A DNA stretch of 64,000 bases. Origin: Bog-257 sp963846715. GTDB taxonomy: Bacteria > Acidobacteriota > Terriglobia > Terriglobales > Acidobacteriaceae. Both the position numbers and the translations under genes were made by a program. The notes beneath the pieces are model-generated. The model did no database searches, was not told the origin of the DNA, and worked only from the letters and a program-made list of their open reading frames with translations. Location of the stretch: positions 248,001 to 312,000 of the forward strand of contig CAWJXA010000002.1 in assembly GCA_963846715.1 (NCBI GenBank). The letters run 5' to 3'. Each line of letters begins with the position of its first letter. The first letter of the stretch is position 1. This document shows positions 50,951 through 60,390 of this stretch, one piece after another.

Positions 50951-51997
50951 ATGTCTCTAACCAAAGCCGAAGCGCTCGAAATGTATAACTCCGATGACCT
51001 CATCGGCATCGGGATGGAAGCCGATGCGGTGCGTCGCCGGCTGCACCCCGACGGGGTGGTGACGTACATCATCGATCGCAACATCAACTACACCAACTTC
51101 TGTACGGAGTACTGCACCTTCTGCGCCTTCTATCGCCCACTCAAGGGCAAGATGGCGAAGGAGGGATACCTCCTCGATTTTGAGACCATCTACGACAAGG
51201 TGCGCGAGACGGTTGAGTTGGGCGGCACCGGCGTCCTGCTGCAGGGTGGTCTGCATCCGGATCTGAAAATCGAGTGGTATGAATCACTGCTGAGCGGCAT
51301 GAAGCAACGCTTTCCGCAAGTCCATCTACATTGCTTTTCGGCGTCAGAGATCATCTGCATTGCCGAAGTCAGCAGCCTCACCATAGAAGACACCATCCGG
51401 CGGTTGCGCGATGCTGGACTCGACTCCATCCCCGGCGGCGGCGCCGAGATACTCGACGACGAAGTGCGCTACAAGATCGCACGCCTGAAATGCCTCACCA
51501 ACGACTGGCTCAATGTGCACCGTACCGCGCACAAGCTTGGTATGAGGACGACCGCCACCATGATGTTCGGCGTCGGCGAGAACTACGAGCACCGCATCAA
51601 TCACTTCCAGCACATCTATGACCTGCAAGAGGAGACGGGCGGCTTCACGGCGTTTATTCCGTGGTCATTCCAGCCGCAAAACACCGCGCTTGGCGGACGC
51701 GGATGGGACGAAGCCACCGCGGTCGAATATCTGAAAACGTTGGCTATCGCGCGCCTCTTCCTCACCAACTTCGAGAACGTGCAGTCGAGTTGGGTGACGC
51801 AGGGCCTGAAAGTCTGTCAGACCGGATTGCGCTTCGGCGGCAATGACGTCGGTTCGGTGATGATCGAGGAAAATGTGGTCCGCGCGGCCGGCGTGCGCAA
51901 CTGCACCACCGAAGAAGAGCTGCGCCGCATCATCCGCGACGCCGGCTTCCGTCCCGCCCAGCGGGACACGCTGTACACCAAGTTCTTCCTGAACTAA
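50951..51997 (+). CDS. mqnC: Cyclic dehypoxanthinyl futalosine synthase MqnC
   Basis: This radical SAM enzyme cyclises dehypoxanthine futalosine. ATG 50951 (MSLTKAEALEMYNSDDLIG) starts a 348-aa protein; the longer frame to 50837 has no homology-like sequence. The cluster Cys are in INYTNFCTEYCTFCAFYRP (CxxxCxxC). GGTGVLLQGGLHPDLKIEWY, IPGGGAEILDDEVR and ATMMFGVGENYEHR are MqnC-specific. It acts between MqnB/MqnE-type steps and MqnD. Confidence 0.95.
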   Translation: MSLTKAEALEMYNSDDLIGIGMEADAVRRRLHPDGVVTYIIDRNINYTNFCTEYCTFCAFYRPLKGKMAKEGYLLDFETIYDKVRETVELGGTGVLLQGGLHPDLKIEWYESLLSGMKQRFPQVHLHCFSASEIICIAEVSSLTIEDTIRRLRDAGLDSIPGGGAEILDDEVRYKIARLKCLTNDWLNVHRTAHKLGMRTTATMMFGVGENYEHRINHFQHIYDLQEETGGFTAFIPWSFQPQNTALGGRGWDEATAVEYLKTLAIARLFLTNFENVQSSWVTQGLKVCQTGLRFGGNDVGSVMIEENVVRAAGVRNCTTEEELRRIIRDAGFRPAQRDTLYTKFFLN

Positions 51998-52541
51998 GGA
52001 TGCGGGTGCCCCATCCTAGCCTTCTTTTGGCTAGGGTGGGAGACGAGAATGCGTGTAACGCGAAAAGGAAGCCGTTCACCTCGGGTGCCCCACCCTAGCC
52101 CTCTTTTGGCTAGGGTGGGAGACGAGAATCCAGATTAACGCGCGGAACGAAACGGTTGAATGTCGCCGGCGGGCGCCCCATCCTAGCCTTCTTTTGGCTA
52201 GGGTGGGAGACGAGAATCCAGATTAACGCGCGGAACGAAACGGCTGAGTGTCGCCGGCTGAAGCCGGCTCGGAGTTCATAAAACCTGCCTACCCAGGACT
52301 TGCGACGCTGTGTGAGAACAAGATTTTGGTTCGCGTGTGGAACGGATCGAGTGAAAATCGAGCCCGAAGGGCGGAATAATGATAGCCCAGCACGGAGCCG
52401 CAGGCGGAGTGCTGGGTAGCATGGAAATCGAACCCGAGCCCCGTAGGGGCGGCACAGTTTCTTCTCGTGCCGCCGGCTGAAGCCGGCTCCGGATTCATAA
52501 ATCCGGCATACTTCCGATTCACGACCTTGATGGTGGATACT
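51998..52541. repeat. Three 47-bp hairpin repeats and other palindromes
   Basis: 52004-52050, 52083-52129 and 52171-52217 are near-identical direct copies of a 47-bp unit. Each contains a stem CACCCTAGCC (or CATCCTAGCC) paired with GGCTAGGGTG. The last two copies are also followed by the same CCAGATTAACGCGCGGAACG segment. 52350-52500 holds further GAGCCCGAAGGGC- and GCCGGCTGAAGCCGGC-type hairpins. No gene is seen. The first copy may terminate mqnC. Confidence 0.75.
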
Positions 52542-53057
52542 CTACCGATTTTCTTCAAGCCAGCGACTTACTTGTCCGATGTCAGATTGCAAGTAGTACC
52601 CAGGGGCCGTATTAGGCTCAAAGACTCCCTCGCGAATCGCCGCTTCGAAGTGAAGTCGCGTGTGTTCGTAACCGGGAACGTGAAGGCGCTTAATCATCTC
52701 CAGAACATCGTCTGTCCGGACATGCTCGTCGGCAATCAGGGACAAGAGGTGCATCAAGCCATCAGGACCGAGGAAACTTTCGAGGTCGAGGTCTTCCACG
52801 CCGAACTTCGGATCCCGATAATCAAACTGGCAGCCGAACTTTTGGCCGCGTTTTGTCGGGAGAGGGCTTGCTGGCACGTGATGGACCAGTTGCAGATCCT
52901 GACCAATACTGCGCTGCTGTGCGCCTTTCGACTCCGGGGTTCGCCACTGCACCCACCCTTCTCGCGCATTCTTGATTGTCTGCCCGCAGGTATCGCAAAT
53001 CCATCCGCGACCGTCGAATCCGCGATATTCGCTCATGTCCTTATCTCTGCTGCTCAT
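52542..53057 (-). CDS. Hypothetical protein with N-terminal CxxC zinc motif
   Basis: The 171-aa protein (an ATG at 53036 is an alternative start) begins with GRGWICDTCGQTIKNAREGW, a CxxC half of a zinc ribbon. A His-rich middle (LQLVHHVPASPLPTKRGQKFGC) and a helical C-terminus follow (MHLLSLIADEHVRTDDVLEMIKRLHVPGYEHTR). It stands alone, upstream of and divergent from the TIR gene. I do not recognise the family. Exported features are absent. Confidence 0.72.
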   Translation of the reverse strand: MSSRDKDMSEYRGFDGRGWICDTCGQTIKNAREGWVQWRTPESKGAQQRSIGQDLQLVHHVPASPLPTKRGQKFGCQFDYRDPKFGVEDLDLESFLGPDGLMHLLSLIADEHVRTDDVLEMIKRLHVPGYEHTRLHFEAAIREGVFEPNTAPGYYLQSDIGQVSRWLEENR

Positions 53058-53320
53058 AACGGAAGGATAACTCCGAAATGTGGACCGCGCAAAAGCTGAA
53101 TTTTCGATTTAGGCCCGATGAGGCCTACCCAGGACTCCGCTACGCTCTGTCCTGGGCTAACTTGCAATTCCGCCCTGACGGGCTCGACCCTTCAGCAACT
53201 TCGTTTGCCGCGCCCCTGACGATTTGACGATGACATGTTGACCGGGTAGGAGCCGTCCCATAGAGTGCGGCCATCCAACATCATCCGCAGCATCGCGGAA
53301 GCAAGCGAGGTCACGCGGGA

Positions 53321-54409
53321 ATGGCGAATCCTGAACATCTCGAAATCCTCAAGCAAGGGGTCAATGCTTGGAACGAGTGGAGACAACTAACGCCGGCAAC
53401 CCAGCACTACCGCCCGGCGGATCTTAGCGGAGCCGAGTTAAGCAGCGCGGACTTGGGCAGCGTCGGACTCGAAGGGGAAGCACTTTTCGCGGTCGCCGAG
53501 GAGATACACTACTGGCCTGATGGCATGCAAGGTGTGAACTTGTGTGGGGCGAATCTCCGTGGAGTGAGTTTAGTAGGGGCCGACCTTAATTTAGCAAACC
53601 TCAGCGAGGCGGATCTCAGCGGGGCAAACCTTAGTAAAGCAAACCTATACTGGGCGCACCTCTACGGGGCAAATCTCAGAGGTGCGAATCTTGCAGCTAC
53701 AAACTTCGACGCGGCTAAGATAGGTGGCACCAACTACGCCGACATCGATCTGAGCACCGCCAAGGGCCTCGAAACCGTCGAACACCACGGACCCTCCACG
53801 ATCGGCATTGACACCATCTACAAATCGCGCGGCAAGATTCCCGAGGTCTTCCTGCGCGGTTGTGGCGTGCCCGAGACCTTCATCGAATACATGCACTCGC
53901 TAGTGGTCAGCCCCATCGACTTCTACTCCTGCTTCATCAGCTACAGCCACGAGGACAAGTTGTTTGCCCGCCGCCTGCACGACACGCTGCAAGGGCGGGG
54001 CATCCGCTGCTGGCTGGACGAAAAGCAGCTCCTTCCCGGCGACGACATCTACGAGCAGGTGGACCACGGCATTCGCATGTGGGACAAGGTCCTGCTCTGC
54101 TGCTCTGAGCACTCGCTAGCGAGCTGGTGGGTGGACAACGAGATTGATACTGCCTTCGACAAAGAACGCCTGCTGATGAAAGAACGCAAACAGAAGGTGT
54201 TGGCCCTGATTCCGTTGAACCTTGATGGGTACCTGCTCAGCGGAGAGTGGAAGAGCGGCAAGGCGAAGCCCGTCCGCTCACGCCTTGCAGCCGACTTTAC
54301 CGGCTGGGGGCAGGATCCCCATAAGTTCGAGGCTCAGGTGGAGAACGTCATCCGGGCGCTGCGCACCGACGACGGCGCGAGGGAGAAACCACCGCAACCG
54401 AAGCTGTAG
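53321..54409 (+). CDS. Pentapeptide-repeat protein with C-terminal TIR domain
   Basis: The 362-aa protein has A(D/N)LSxA-type pentapeptide repeats from about 30 to 147 (SGAELSSADL, LSEADLSGANLSKANL). A conserved linker follows (STIGIDTIYKSRGKIPEVFL). The TIR domain runs from about 201 to 330: YSCFISYSHEDKLFARRLHD, RGIRCWLDEKQLLPGDDI and SWWVDNEIDTAFDKE, where E274 is in the position of the NADase catalytic Glu. TIR proteins of this type can act as NAD-consuming effectors in phage defence or as scaffolds. No recognised defence partner is adjacent. Confidence 0.9.
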   Translation: MANPEHLEILKQGVNAWNEWRQLTPATQHYRPADLSGAELSSADLGSVGLEGEALFAVAEEIHYWPDGMQGVNLCGANLRGVSLVGADLNLANLSEADLSGANLSKANLYWAHLYGANLRGANLAATNFDAAKIGGTNYADIDLSTAKGLETVEHHGPSTIGIDTIYKSRGKIPEVFLRGCGVPETFIEYMHSLVVSPIDFYSCFISYSHEDKLFARRLHDTLQGRGIRCWLDEKQLLPGDDIYEQVDHGIRMWDKVLLCCSEHSLASWWVDNEIDTAFDKERLLMKERKQKVLALIPLNLDGYLLSGEWKSGKAKPVRSRLAADFTGWGQDPHKFEAQVENVIRALRTDDGAREKPPQPKL

Positions 54410-54494
54410 TGCGCTGGTGCAGGGGAAATGGGGAGCGAAACCGGCCCGCCACTTCTTCTGCGAACCGCAAATAGCTAGCGGCTCCTAGCCAAGC

Positions 54495-54545
54495 GCTAAT
54501 TGCTAAAGGCTAAGTGCTAAGTGCTAATTGCCACCGGCTAATTGC
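54495..54545. repeat. GCTAANN heptamer array
   Basis: Seven or eight GCTAANN units (GCTAATT, GCTAAAG, GCTAAGT, GCTAAGT, GCTAATT and so on) end 2 bp before the stop codon of the next minus-strand gene. No facing array was found close by. Confidence 0.65.
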
Positions 54546-54547
54546 TC

Positions 54548-55738
54548 TCAATACGTAAACGACTGCAGCGCCGAATAATTCCCGTGCGGACCCGGGATCT
54601 GCACAAATCCGGTCCGGGTACTGGGATTCAAAGCGATGAACGCGCCACCCGGTCCAAACATGAAGTTCCTCAGCGACTCCACCATGCCTCCGTTCTCGTT
54701 GTAAACATGAATCTCGCCTGGCGACCCGGGTACCGGATGGGTAATCAGGAACAGCCGGTTCACCGGATCGACAGCTACCGTGGCGCCGGAATATTGTCCG
54801 ATTACCGGCAAACCAATTTCGAATCCGGAGTGAGTAGCCAGGTTGTAGAACTCTGCGGCATTGTCGGTTTCCGTTGTGGTGCAGGCGATCCCGGTGGCGG
54901 AGTCCACCGCCAGCCCATTCACAAATCCATCTCCAAGCCCGGTGAACTCGGTGATGTTACTGGTGGTCAGATTGACCAGCGCAACTTTCGGGGTGCTGTA
55001 GGGAGCGCCCTGCGCCTGCGCCAGGACCGCCTGGTTGGTCGTGCTGTCATACGCCAGCAGCGGAGGAACGCCCTGGGTGAAGATCGGATCCAGCAGAGTG
55101 ATGGTCGGCCCGAAGGTGTTTGCGGCCATGTTGGAACCGAATACGAACCGGCTGCAACAAGTGTCGGTGGACGCCATCGCTGCGACGCTGGGCGCGCCCT
55201 GGTTCCCTTCCACATCCTCAAAATGCTGAGTCATGTCGTTAATCGGAGGAGTCCATACGCCGTCGAACCGGTTGCCGGAAAGCGGATTCATCACGTTGTA
55301 GGTTCGGCTGGTCACGTAGAGACCCTGTACGTGCTCCCATTCGCGCAGTCCGACATGGCTTCCCACTACCCCCAGCGTGACGAAATCATCCCTGGTTGCG
55401 GCGCGTATTTCGACGAGCGCAAGAATCGTGCCCGTCGTTTGCGAGAAGGTCTCGGTCGCGATGAGATACGTTCCGCCAGGCTTCGCCACAGCTTCGCTCA
55501 ACATGCCTTCGGTGCCGTTATGATCGACGTCGTATCCGAAGATCTGGCCACCGAACAGGTCCTGTACAACGAAACCTTGTCCCACCGTCGGATCGAGTTC
55601 CCCTGTTTGCTCGACGACCGGTTTTGTGTTTTTCGCATAGGCAGGCAAATCCTCCGCCCCATAGGCGAAGCCGGCCAGAACTAACAACTGGAACACCGCC
55701 GCGACAAGCGCAAGACGGCACAGGAATATAGTCTTCAT
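54548..55738 (-). CDS. Secreted beta-propeller-like protein of unknown function
   Basis: ATG 55738 is chosen because it gives a signal peptide (MKTIFLCRLALVAAVFQLL to AYGAED) and GGAG lies upstream; the longer frame to 56149 overlaps the neighbouring gene. The 396-aa product has repeated strand motifs (GVVGSHVGLREWEHVQGLYV, LLDPIFTQGVPPLLAYD, FVNGLAVDSATGIACTTTE, GATVAVDPVNRLFLITHP) typical of an NHL- or YVTN-like propeller. Probably exported; ligand unknown. Confidence 0.8.
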   Translation of the reverse strand: MKTIFLCRLALVAAVFQLLVLAGFAYGAEDLPAYAKNTKPVVEQTGELDPTVGQGFVVQDLFGGQIFGYDVDHNGTEGMLSEAVAKPGGTYLIATETFSQTTGTILALVEIRAATRDDFVTLGVVGSHVGLREWEHVQGLYVTSRTYNVMNPLSGNRFDGVWTPPINDMTQHFEDVEGNQGAPSVAAMASTDTCCSRFVFGSNMAANTFGPTITLLDPIFTQGVPPLLAYDSTTNQAVLAQAQGAPYSTPKVALVNLTTSNITEFTGLGDGFVNGLAVDSATGIACTTTETDNAAEFYNLATHSGFEIGLPVIGQYSGATVAVDPVNRLFLITHPVPGSPGEIHVYNENGGMVESLRNFMFGPGGAFIALNPSTRTGFVQIPGPHGNYSALQSFTY

Positions 55739-55904
55739 ACTCGTACACTCCATTCCCAAGACAGGGGTGACGCAGGCATAGCGTCGAGAGATATTCGAGG
55801 CGATGATAAGTTCGCGGCCGTCCGCGCTTGTCACCGATATGTCACCAAGTTGTAAAAGGTTGGTTGCGCTGGAATCGTAACCGCAGGCCCAGGGGAACTT
55901 CCGG

Positions 55905-57542
55905 CTAATGCTTCGGAATCGGCTGACCCTTGCCTTGCTGGCTTTCCATGGTTTCGCCCGGACCGAGCAAAGTCGGACGCGTCGTCTGGGGCGCATCGGA
56001 AGAACTGTTCTGTTGCTGAGGAGAACTTGCCGCTCCACTCTGCGTGTCGGCGGATACGGAAGCAGGGCTGCTTTCGCCCGTCGACCCACCACCGGGCAGG
56101 CTTGAGCTCGTCCCCGCGTTGGAAGGGGGTTGAGGCGGGGGCGCCACATTCGAATTCACGTCTGCTGCAGCATTTGCCCCAGGGACGGCCGCGCGTTCTG
56201 CTCGCAGTGGGATGGCGTTCGTGGATTTCGGCTCCGGATCGAACTCCAACCTTTTCGCCAGCAGCAGTTGCAACTCGCTATCGTGAGGCGCAGCAAAAAA
56301 CCACGTCAAGAGGTAGCCGCGGCGCTGGGTAATCACCATGGCCACTGACAGCCGCCGCGACAGCTCGTCATCCGGGACCTTGAACCCGATGATTCCGCGC
56401 AACACCATAAAGACCACACCGTCCGAGGTGAAGGCCTTGGCATTGCGCATTTCGCGCAGGATGGGGTGCGTAAGTTCAATTTGCAGGAGGAAATCTCGCA
56501 GGGCCTGCGCGTCGGTCGAGTTTGCCGGAAATCTCGCTCCGGGAAAACACTCCGATGCTATCGCCGAGAGGGTCACCTCTCCGAAATCGTCGTATGGAAT
56601 CTGTCCGTCGGCCCCCGGCTTACTTTGCCACAGCGAAAATAGCGTCCGGCTGCATAGCTTCATTAGCTTGCGTTCCACCACGCCGGTTGCGGTCGAGCCC
56701 AGGTCAAACAAGTCAACGTCAGGACCTTGCGCGCGCGCACGTTCGATGGCGGGCAACACCGCTCCCTCGGCTTCGGTTATCCATCCCGACGGCGCCTGGT
56801 AGGTCAGGCCGAGCGCCGCGTTGCGATAAACGTTCCCCTCGAACTTGCCCAGGTTGATGTGGCCTTCCGGAGGATCGGCCTCTAACTGAGCCAGGCGATG
56901 CGATGAAATTGCCGGTCCTTCATAAGCCTGAGCGCCTGCCGTTATGTGTTGCTTAACTTGCGCCGGCGCGAAAAACACCAACTGCTGGAGGGACGACTCC
57001 AGGTCCTTTACTACCCTGGCGTCGTGAGCTCCCAACTGCAGGATGAGCACGTAGCCGCTGGCGTCGGTTGCCGCCAGCAAGTGCTGTTCGATGCCGCGCC
57101 GGGTTTCGTAAAAATAGAACTGCCGGCCGCCCACCGTAGTCTTCGATAGGCCGCGCAGTTCCTCGACGCCTCGGAACAGTTCCTGGTCCAGCGCCCGCCG
57201 AAGCATGAACTTCGCGTCGAGGCTCTTGCTCCTGATCGGGAACGCCGAAATTGAAATTTCAGCATCGGCAGGCGGCGGGCCGCCCAATTCCAACAGTTGC
57301 ACTCTTCCATCGGTGGCAACGGCCTGCGGCACCGGCTCCAGTCGTGCATCAGCCGGAAGATCAATCGAGAACCCGAAATATGCATTGGTGTAACAGCTGG
57401 AAGATAAGTAGGCTTCTTCCGGATAATGCTGCTCAGCCGTTGCCGGAGCGGACGAAGCAACGGTCGCTTGCCCGTAGGAAAGCAACGGGCAGCCAAGTAA
57501 GCAACTCAGTACTGCGGTAATGACTGCCTGCAAGCTCATCAC
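55905..57542 (-). CDS. Secreted protein of unknown function with Ser/Pro-rich tail
   Basis: The 545-aa protein has a signal peptide (about 1-25) and two similar globular halves. Each opens with a strand pair around AYFGFSIDLPADARLEPVP and AALGLTYQAPSGWITEAEG, the pattern of tandem PsbP/DUF1795-like domains. The last 100 residues are low-complexity (Pro, Ser, Ala, Gln), ending QGKGQPIPKH. No catalytic motif recognised. It precedes the downstream secreted propeller gene on the same strand. Confidence 0.76.
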   Translation of the reverse strand: MMSLQAVITAVLSCLLGCPLLSYGQATVASSAPATAEQHYPEEAYLSSSCYTNAYFGFSIDLPADARLEPVPQAVATDGRVQLLELGGPPPADAEISISAFPIRSKSLDAKFMLRRALDQELFRGVEELRGLSKTTVGGRQFYFYETRRGIEQHLLAATDASGYVLILQLGAHDARVVKDLESSLQQLVFFAPAQVKQHITAGAQAYEGPAISSHRLAQLEADPPEGHINLGKFEGNVYRNAALGLTYQAPSGWITEAEGAVLPAIERARAQGPDVDLFDLGSTATGVVERKLMKLCSRTLFSLWQSKPGADGQIPYDDFGEVTLSAIASECFPGARFPANSTDAQALRDFLLQIELTHPILREMRNAKAFTSDGVVFMVLRGIIGFKVPDDELSRRLSVAMVITQRRGYLLTWFFAAPHDSELQLLLAKRLEFDPEPKSTNAIPLRAERAAVPGANAAADVNSNVAPPPQPPSNAGTSSSLPGGGSTGESSPASVSADTQSGAASSPQQQNSSSDAPQTTRPTLLGPGETMESQQGKGQPIPKH

Positions 57543-57836
57543 GTATCGCGTGATTTCATTGTTAGCCGTTCCTGGTTAAGAGTCAATCGGGCGAAGCGCA
57601 GTTTGTCGCGAAGCGGGTTGAATCTGTCTTCTCGTACCGGTTTCAGCGATACGCGCACCCGGGTTCCCGCTATTTGCGGTGGGCTCTGTCGGGTACAATC
57701 AATCGGTTAAGGCGCTGCTTGTCTGTATCTGTAGGCCTGTGGCGTCGCAAACTTTCTAGCGGAGACTACATTCCTGAGCGGCGCATTCAGCTTAATTTGC
57801 AGTTTGCTGGTGGAACCTCATGGCTTGCGCCATTAC

Positions 57837-59405
57837 ATGAGGTCTCATTTTCTGGATCCGACGTTTAAGGGCCTCTACCACGCCAACGCCTTCGATATGG
57901 CGTTGCTCATACCGTATTTCGTTGTGCTGGTCCTGCTGGCGTTCTACGGCATGCACCGGTATCAGTTGGTTTACTTGTACTACAAGCACCGCAAGAACAA
58001 AATCACCGACCCCGCATCGCATTTCGCCGACTTGCCCCGGGTCACCATTCAACTGCCCATTTTCAACGAGCAGTACGTTATCGACCGGCTGGTGGAATGC
58101 GTTTGCAAGATGGATTACCCTCGCGAAAAGCTGGAAATCCAGGTGCTCGACGATTCCACCGACGAAACCGTGGAAGTGGCGCGGGCAGTGGTCGAACGCT
58201 ACGCCGCCATGGGCCACAATATCAGCTATCACCATCGCACCAATCGCGAAGGCTTCAAAGCGGGCGCGCTCGATGCTGGCCTGAAGGTTTCCACCAGCGA
58301 ATTCGTCGCCATCTTCGACGCCGACTTTACGCCTCAACCGGAATGGCTGATGAAGGTGATCCACCACTTCGCCGATCCTGAGATCGGCATGGTGCAGACC
58401 CGCTGGACTCACCTCAACCGCTCGTACTCCTATCTGACGCAGGTAGAGGCCATTCTGCTCGATGGCCATTTCGTGCTCGAACACGGCGGCCGCTCGCGCG
58501 CGGGAGTGTTCTTCAACTTCAACGGCACGGCCGGCATGTGGCGGCGCCAGGCGATTGACGACGCCGGAGGCTGGGAGCACGACACCCTCACCGAAGACAC
58601 CGACCTGAGCTACCGTTCGCAGTTGAAGGGATGGAAGTTCCGCTACCTGCAGGACGTGGAGTGCCCGGCTGAGCTTCCCATCGAGATGACTGCCTTCAAG
58701 ACCCAGCAGGCGCGCTGGGCGAAAGGCCTGATCCAATGCGCCAAGAAAGACCTGCCTAAGGTGCTGCGTGCCGATGTCTCACGCCGGGAAAAGATGGAAG
58801 CCTGGTATCACTTGACCGCCAACATCAGCTACCCGCTGATGATTGTGCTCAGCACGCTGCTGCTGCCGGCGATGATCATTCGCTTCTACCAGGGCTGGTT
58901 CCAGATGGTGTATATCGACTTGCCCCTGTTTCTGGCTTCCACGTTTTCCATCTCAAGCTTCTACCTGGTCTCGCAAAAAGAGCTGTCTCCTAAGACCTGG
59001 TACCGCACCATCTGGTATCTGCCACCGCTCATGGCGCTCGGTATCGGCCTGACCATCACCAATAGCAAAGCCGTGCTGGAGGCGCTCATCGGTCAGCAGA
59101 GCGCGTTTGTACGCACCCCAAAATACCGCGTCGTCAACAAGAGCGACAAGGCCATCGCCGCCAGGAAATATCGCAAGCGCCTGGGATGGGTCCCCTACAT
59201 CGAGTTGCTGATTGGCACCTACTTCGCCCTCACCGTCTGGTACGCCATCACCAATGAAAATTACATCACGGTCCCGTTCCTGTTCCTGTTCGTCTTCGGA
59301 TACTGGTACACCGGTCTGATGTCGTTGCTCCAGGGCCGCTTCGACAGCCTGGTGCGTGAGCGTGGCGAAGAGCACAGCGCCAAACCATTCCCGGTCGGCG
59401 TGTAG
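57837..59405 (+). CDS. Processive family-2 glycosyltransferase (cellulose-synthase-like)
   Basis: The protein is 522 aa from ATG 57837; the in-frame TTG at 57804 has weak support. An N-terminal membrane helix precedes the GT-A domain with QLPIFNEQYVIDRLVE, VLDDSTDET, FDADF, the acidic TEDTDLSYR and the QxxRW motif in QQARWAKGL. About four more hydrophobic segments follow. QxxRW marks processive synthases of the BcsA/chitin/hyaluronan type. No BcsB or PilZ domain is nearby, so the polymer is unknown. Confidence 0.92.
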   Translation: MRSHFLDPTFKGLYHANAFDMALLIPYFVVLVLLAFYGMHRYQLVYLYYKHRKNKITDPASHFADLPRVTIQLPIFNEQYVIDRLVECVCKMDYPREKLEIQVLDDSTDETVEVARAVVERYAAMGHNISYHHRTNREGFKAGALDAGLKVSTSEFVAIFDADFTPQPEWLMKVIHHFADPEIGMVQTRWTHLNRSYSYLTQVEAILLDGHFVLEHGGRSRAGVFFNFNGTAGMWRRQAIDDAGGWEHDTLTEDTDLSYRSQLKGWKFRYLQDVECPAELPIEMTAFKTQQARWAKGLIQCAKKDLPKVLRADVSRREKMEAWYHLTANISYPLMIVLSTLLLPAMIIRFYQGWFQMVYIDLPLFLASTFSISSFYLVSQKELSPKTWYRTIWYLPPLMALGIGLTITNSKAVLEALIGQQSAFVRTPKYRVVNKSDKAIAARKYRKRLGWVPYIELLIGTYFALTVWYAITNENYITVPFLFLFVFGYWYTGLMSLLQGRFDSLVRERGEEHSAKPFPVGV

Positions 59406-59465
59406 GTTTCCTCACCGTCCCAATTCAGAGTTCAGTTGTCCCCCAATCTGATATCCTGAAGTCCT

Positions 59466-59639
59466 GTGGTGATAAAGCTATTTTTTGTACTTTTGATTGT
59501 GTGCACCGCAGCGCTCGTCATCGTGGCTCTGGCAATCCACTTCCGCGTCAAGCGGCACCTCCGTCAGGAGCAAATGGACACCCAGGTTCGGGCCGTAATC
59601 GAAGACGCTGCGGAAAGCACGAAAGAGAAAACTTCCTAG
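59466..59639 (+). CDS. 57-residue single-span membrane peptide
   Basis: An open frame from GTG 59466 (GTG 59469 is also possible) to TAG 59637-59639 encodes about 57 residues. It begins VVIKLFFVLLIVCTAALVIV, one membrane helix, followed by a basic/acidic helix (FRVKRHLRQEQ, EDAAESTKEKTS). It fills the gap between the glycosyltransferase and bioY, ending 26 nt before the bioY ATG. The RBS is weak. Coding is supported only by the clear hydrophobic-then-charged composition, so confidence is moderate. Confidence 0.5.
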   Translation: MVIKLFFVLLIVCTAALVIVALAIHFRVKRHLRQEQMDTQVRAVIEDAAESTKEKTS

Positions 59640-59665
59640 CAGGTTGTCGTGCTCGCGAGGGGCAA

Positions 59666-60235
59666 ATGCTAAAAACCGCACTTCATACCGAGGCAGTAAC
59701 TGCTGAATCGTCCTCCAGCTTGATTAAGCAGGCGGGCATCGTGATTTGCGCCAGCGCCGTAATCGCTGTTTGCGCGCGGCTGGTGTTACCACTTCCCTTC
59801 ACTCCCGTGCCCTTGACGCTGGCGAATTTTGGCGTGTTGTTGATCGGGCTCACGTTGGGAAGCAAACGCGGATTTGCCGCCGCTGCGCTCTACCTGGCGT
59901 GGGGCGCCATGGGCTTGCCCGTATTCAGTCCGGTTGGCCCCGGAGGTCTGGCCCAACTGTTCGGTCCCACGGCTGGCTACTTGTGGGCCTACCCGGTCGT
60001 CGCCTTTCTGGCGGGGTGGATCGCAGAGCGCGGTCAGTTAGGATTTGCGCGGAACGTAATTGCCGGGGTGATTGCCGAGCTGGTACTGTTCGCTGGCGGC
60101 CTCAGCTGGCTGACTGTAATGACACACAGCTGGCAACGGGCTGCAATGTTTGGTTTGTATCCGTTCTTCGTTGCCGAACTCTTAAAAGTGACGGTCGCCG
60201 CCACCGCCGCAGTCGGTTTACGCCGCCGTTTCTAG
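59666..60235 (+). CDS. bioY: Biotin transporter BioY (ECF S component)
   Basis: The 189-aa membrane protein has six hydrophobic segments. ATG 59666 follows a GAGGGG. Diagnostic sequence includes LPFTPVPLTLANFGVLLIGL, ALYLAWGAMGLPVFS and GPTAGYLWAYPVVAFLAGW. BioY imports biotin, alone or with the EcfA/EcfT module; the ECF ATPase and T subunits are not next to it (the CbiQ/CbiO pair at 17-19 kb is metal-specific). No BirA site recognised. Confidence 0.93.
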   Translation: MLKTALHTEAVTAESSSSLIKQAGIVICASAVIAVCARLVLPLPFTPVPLTLANFGVLLIGLTLGSKRGFAAAALYLAWGAMGLPVFSPVGPGGLAQLFGPTAGYLWAYPVVAFLAGWIAERGQLGFARNVIAGVIAELVLFAGGLSWLTVMTHSWQRAAMFGLYPFFVAELLKVTVAATAAVGLRRRF

Positions 60236-60390
60236 GCGCAGATCGGAGCAGGCAAGACGGCAACCGTCTTGCGCTAAGGGTATAGCCCACTTGGTGCACT
60301 CGAACGTGGCATGAGTGCCGGATCGATAACTTACTTTCGGGACAGAAATTTACTCCCGCCGTTATAGAGTGTCTAGCGTCAAATATCCCT

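Noticed and set aside
51998..52250. CRISPR array
   Set aside because: The three repeated 47-bp units are long hairpins with partly duplicated flanks, not short repeats with unique spacers of fixed size, and no cas gene is near.
54542..55684. A 380-codon plus-strand open frame
   Set aside because: Antisense to the secreted propeller-like protein, which has a signal peptide and RBS.
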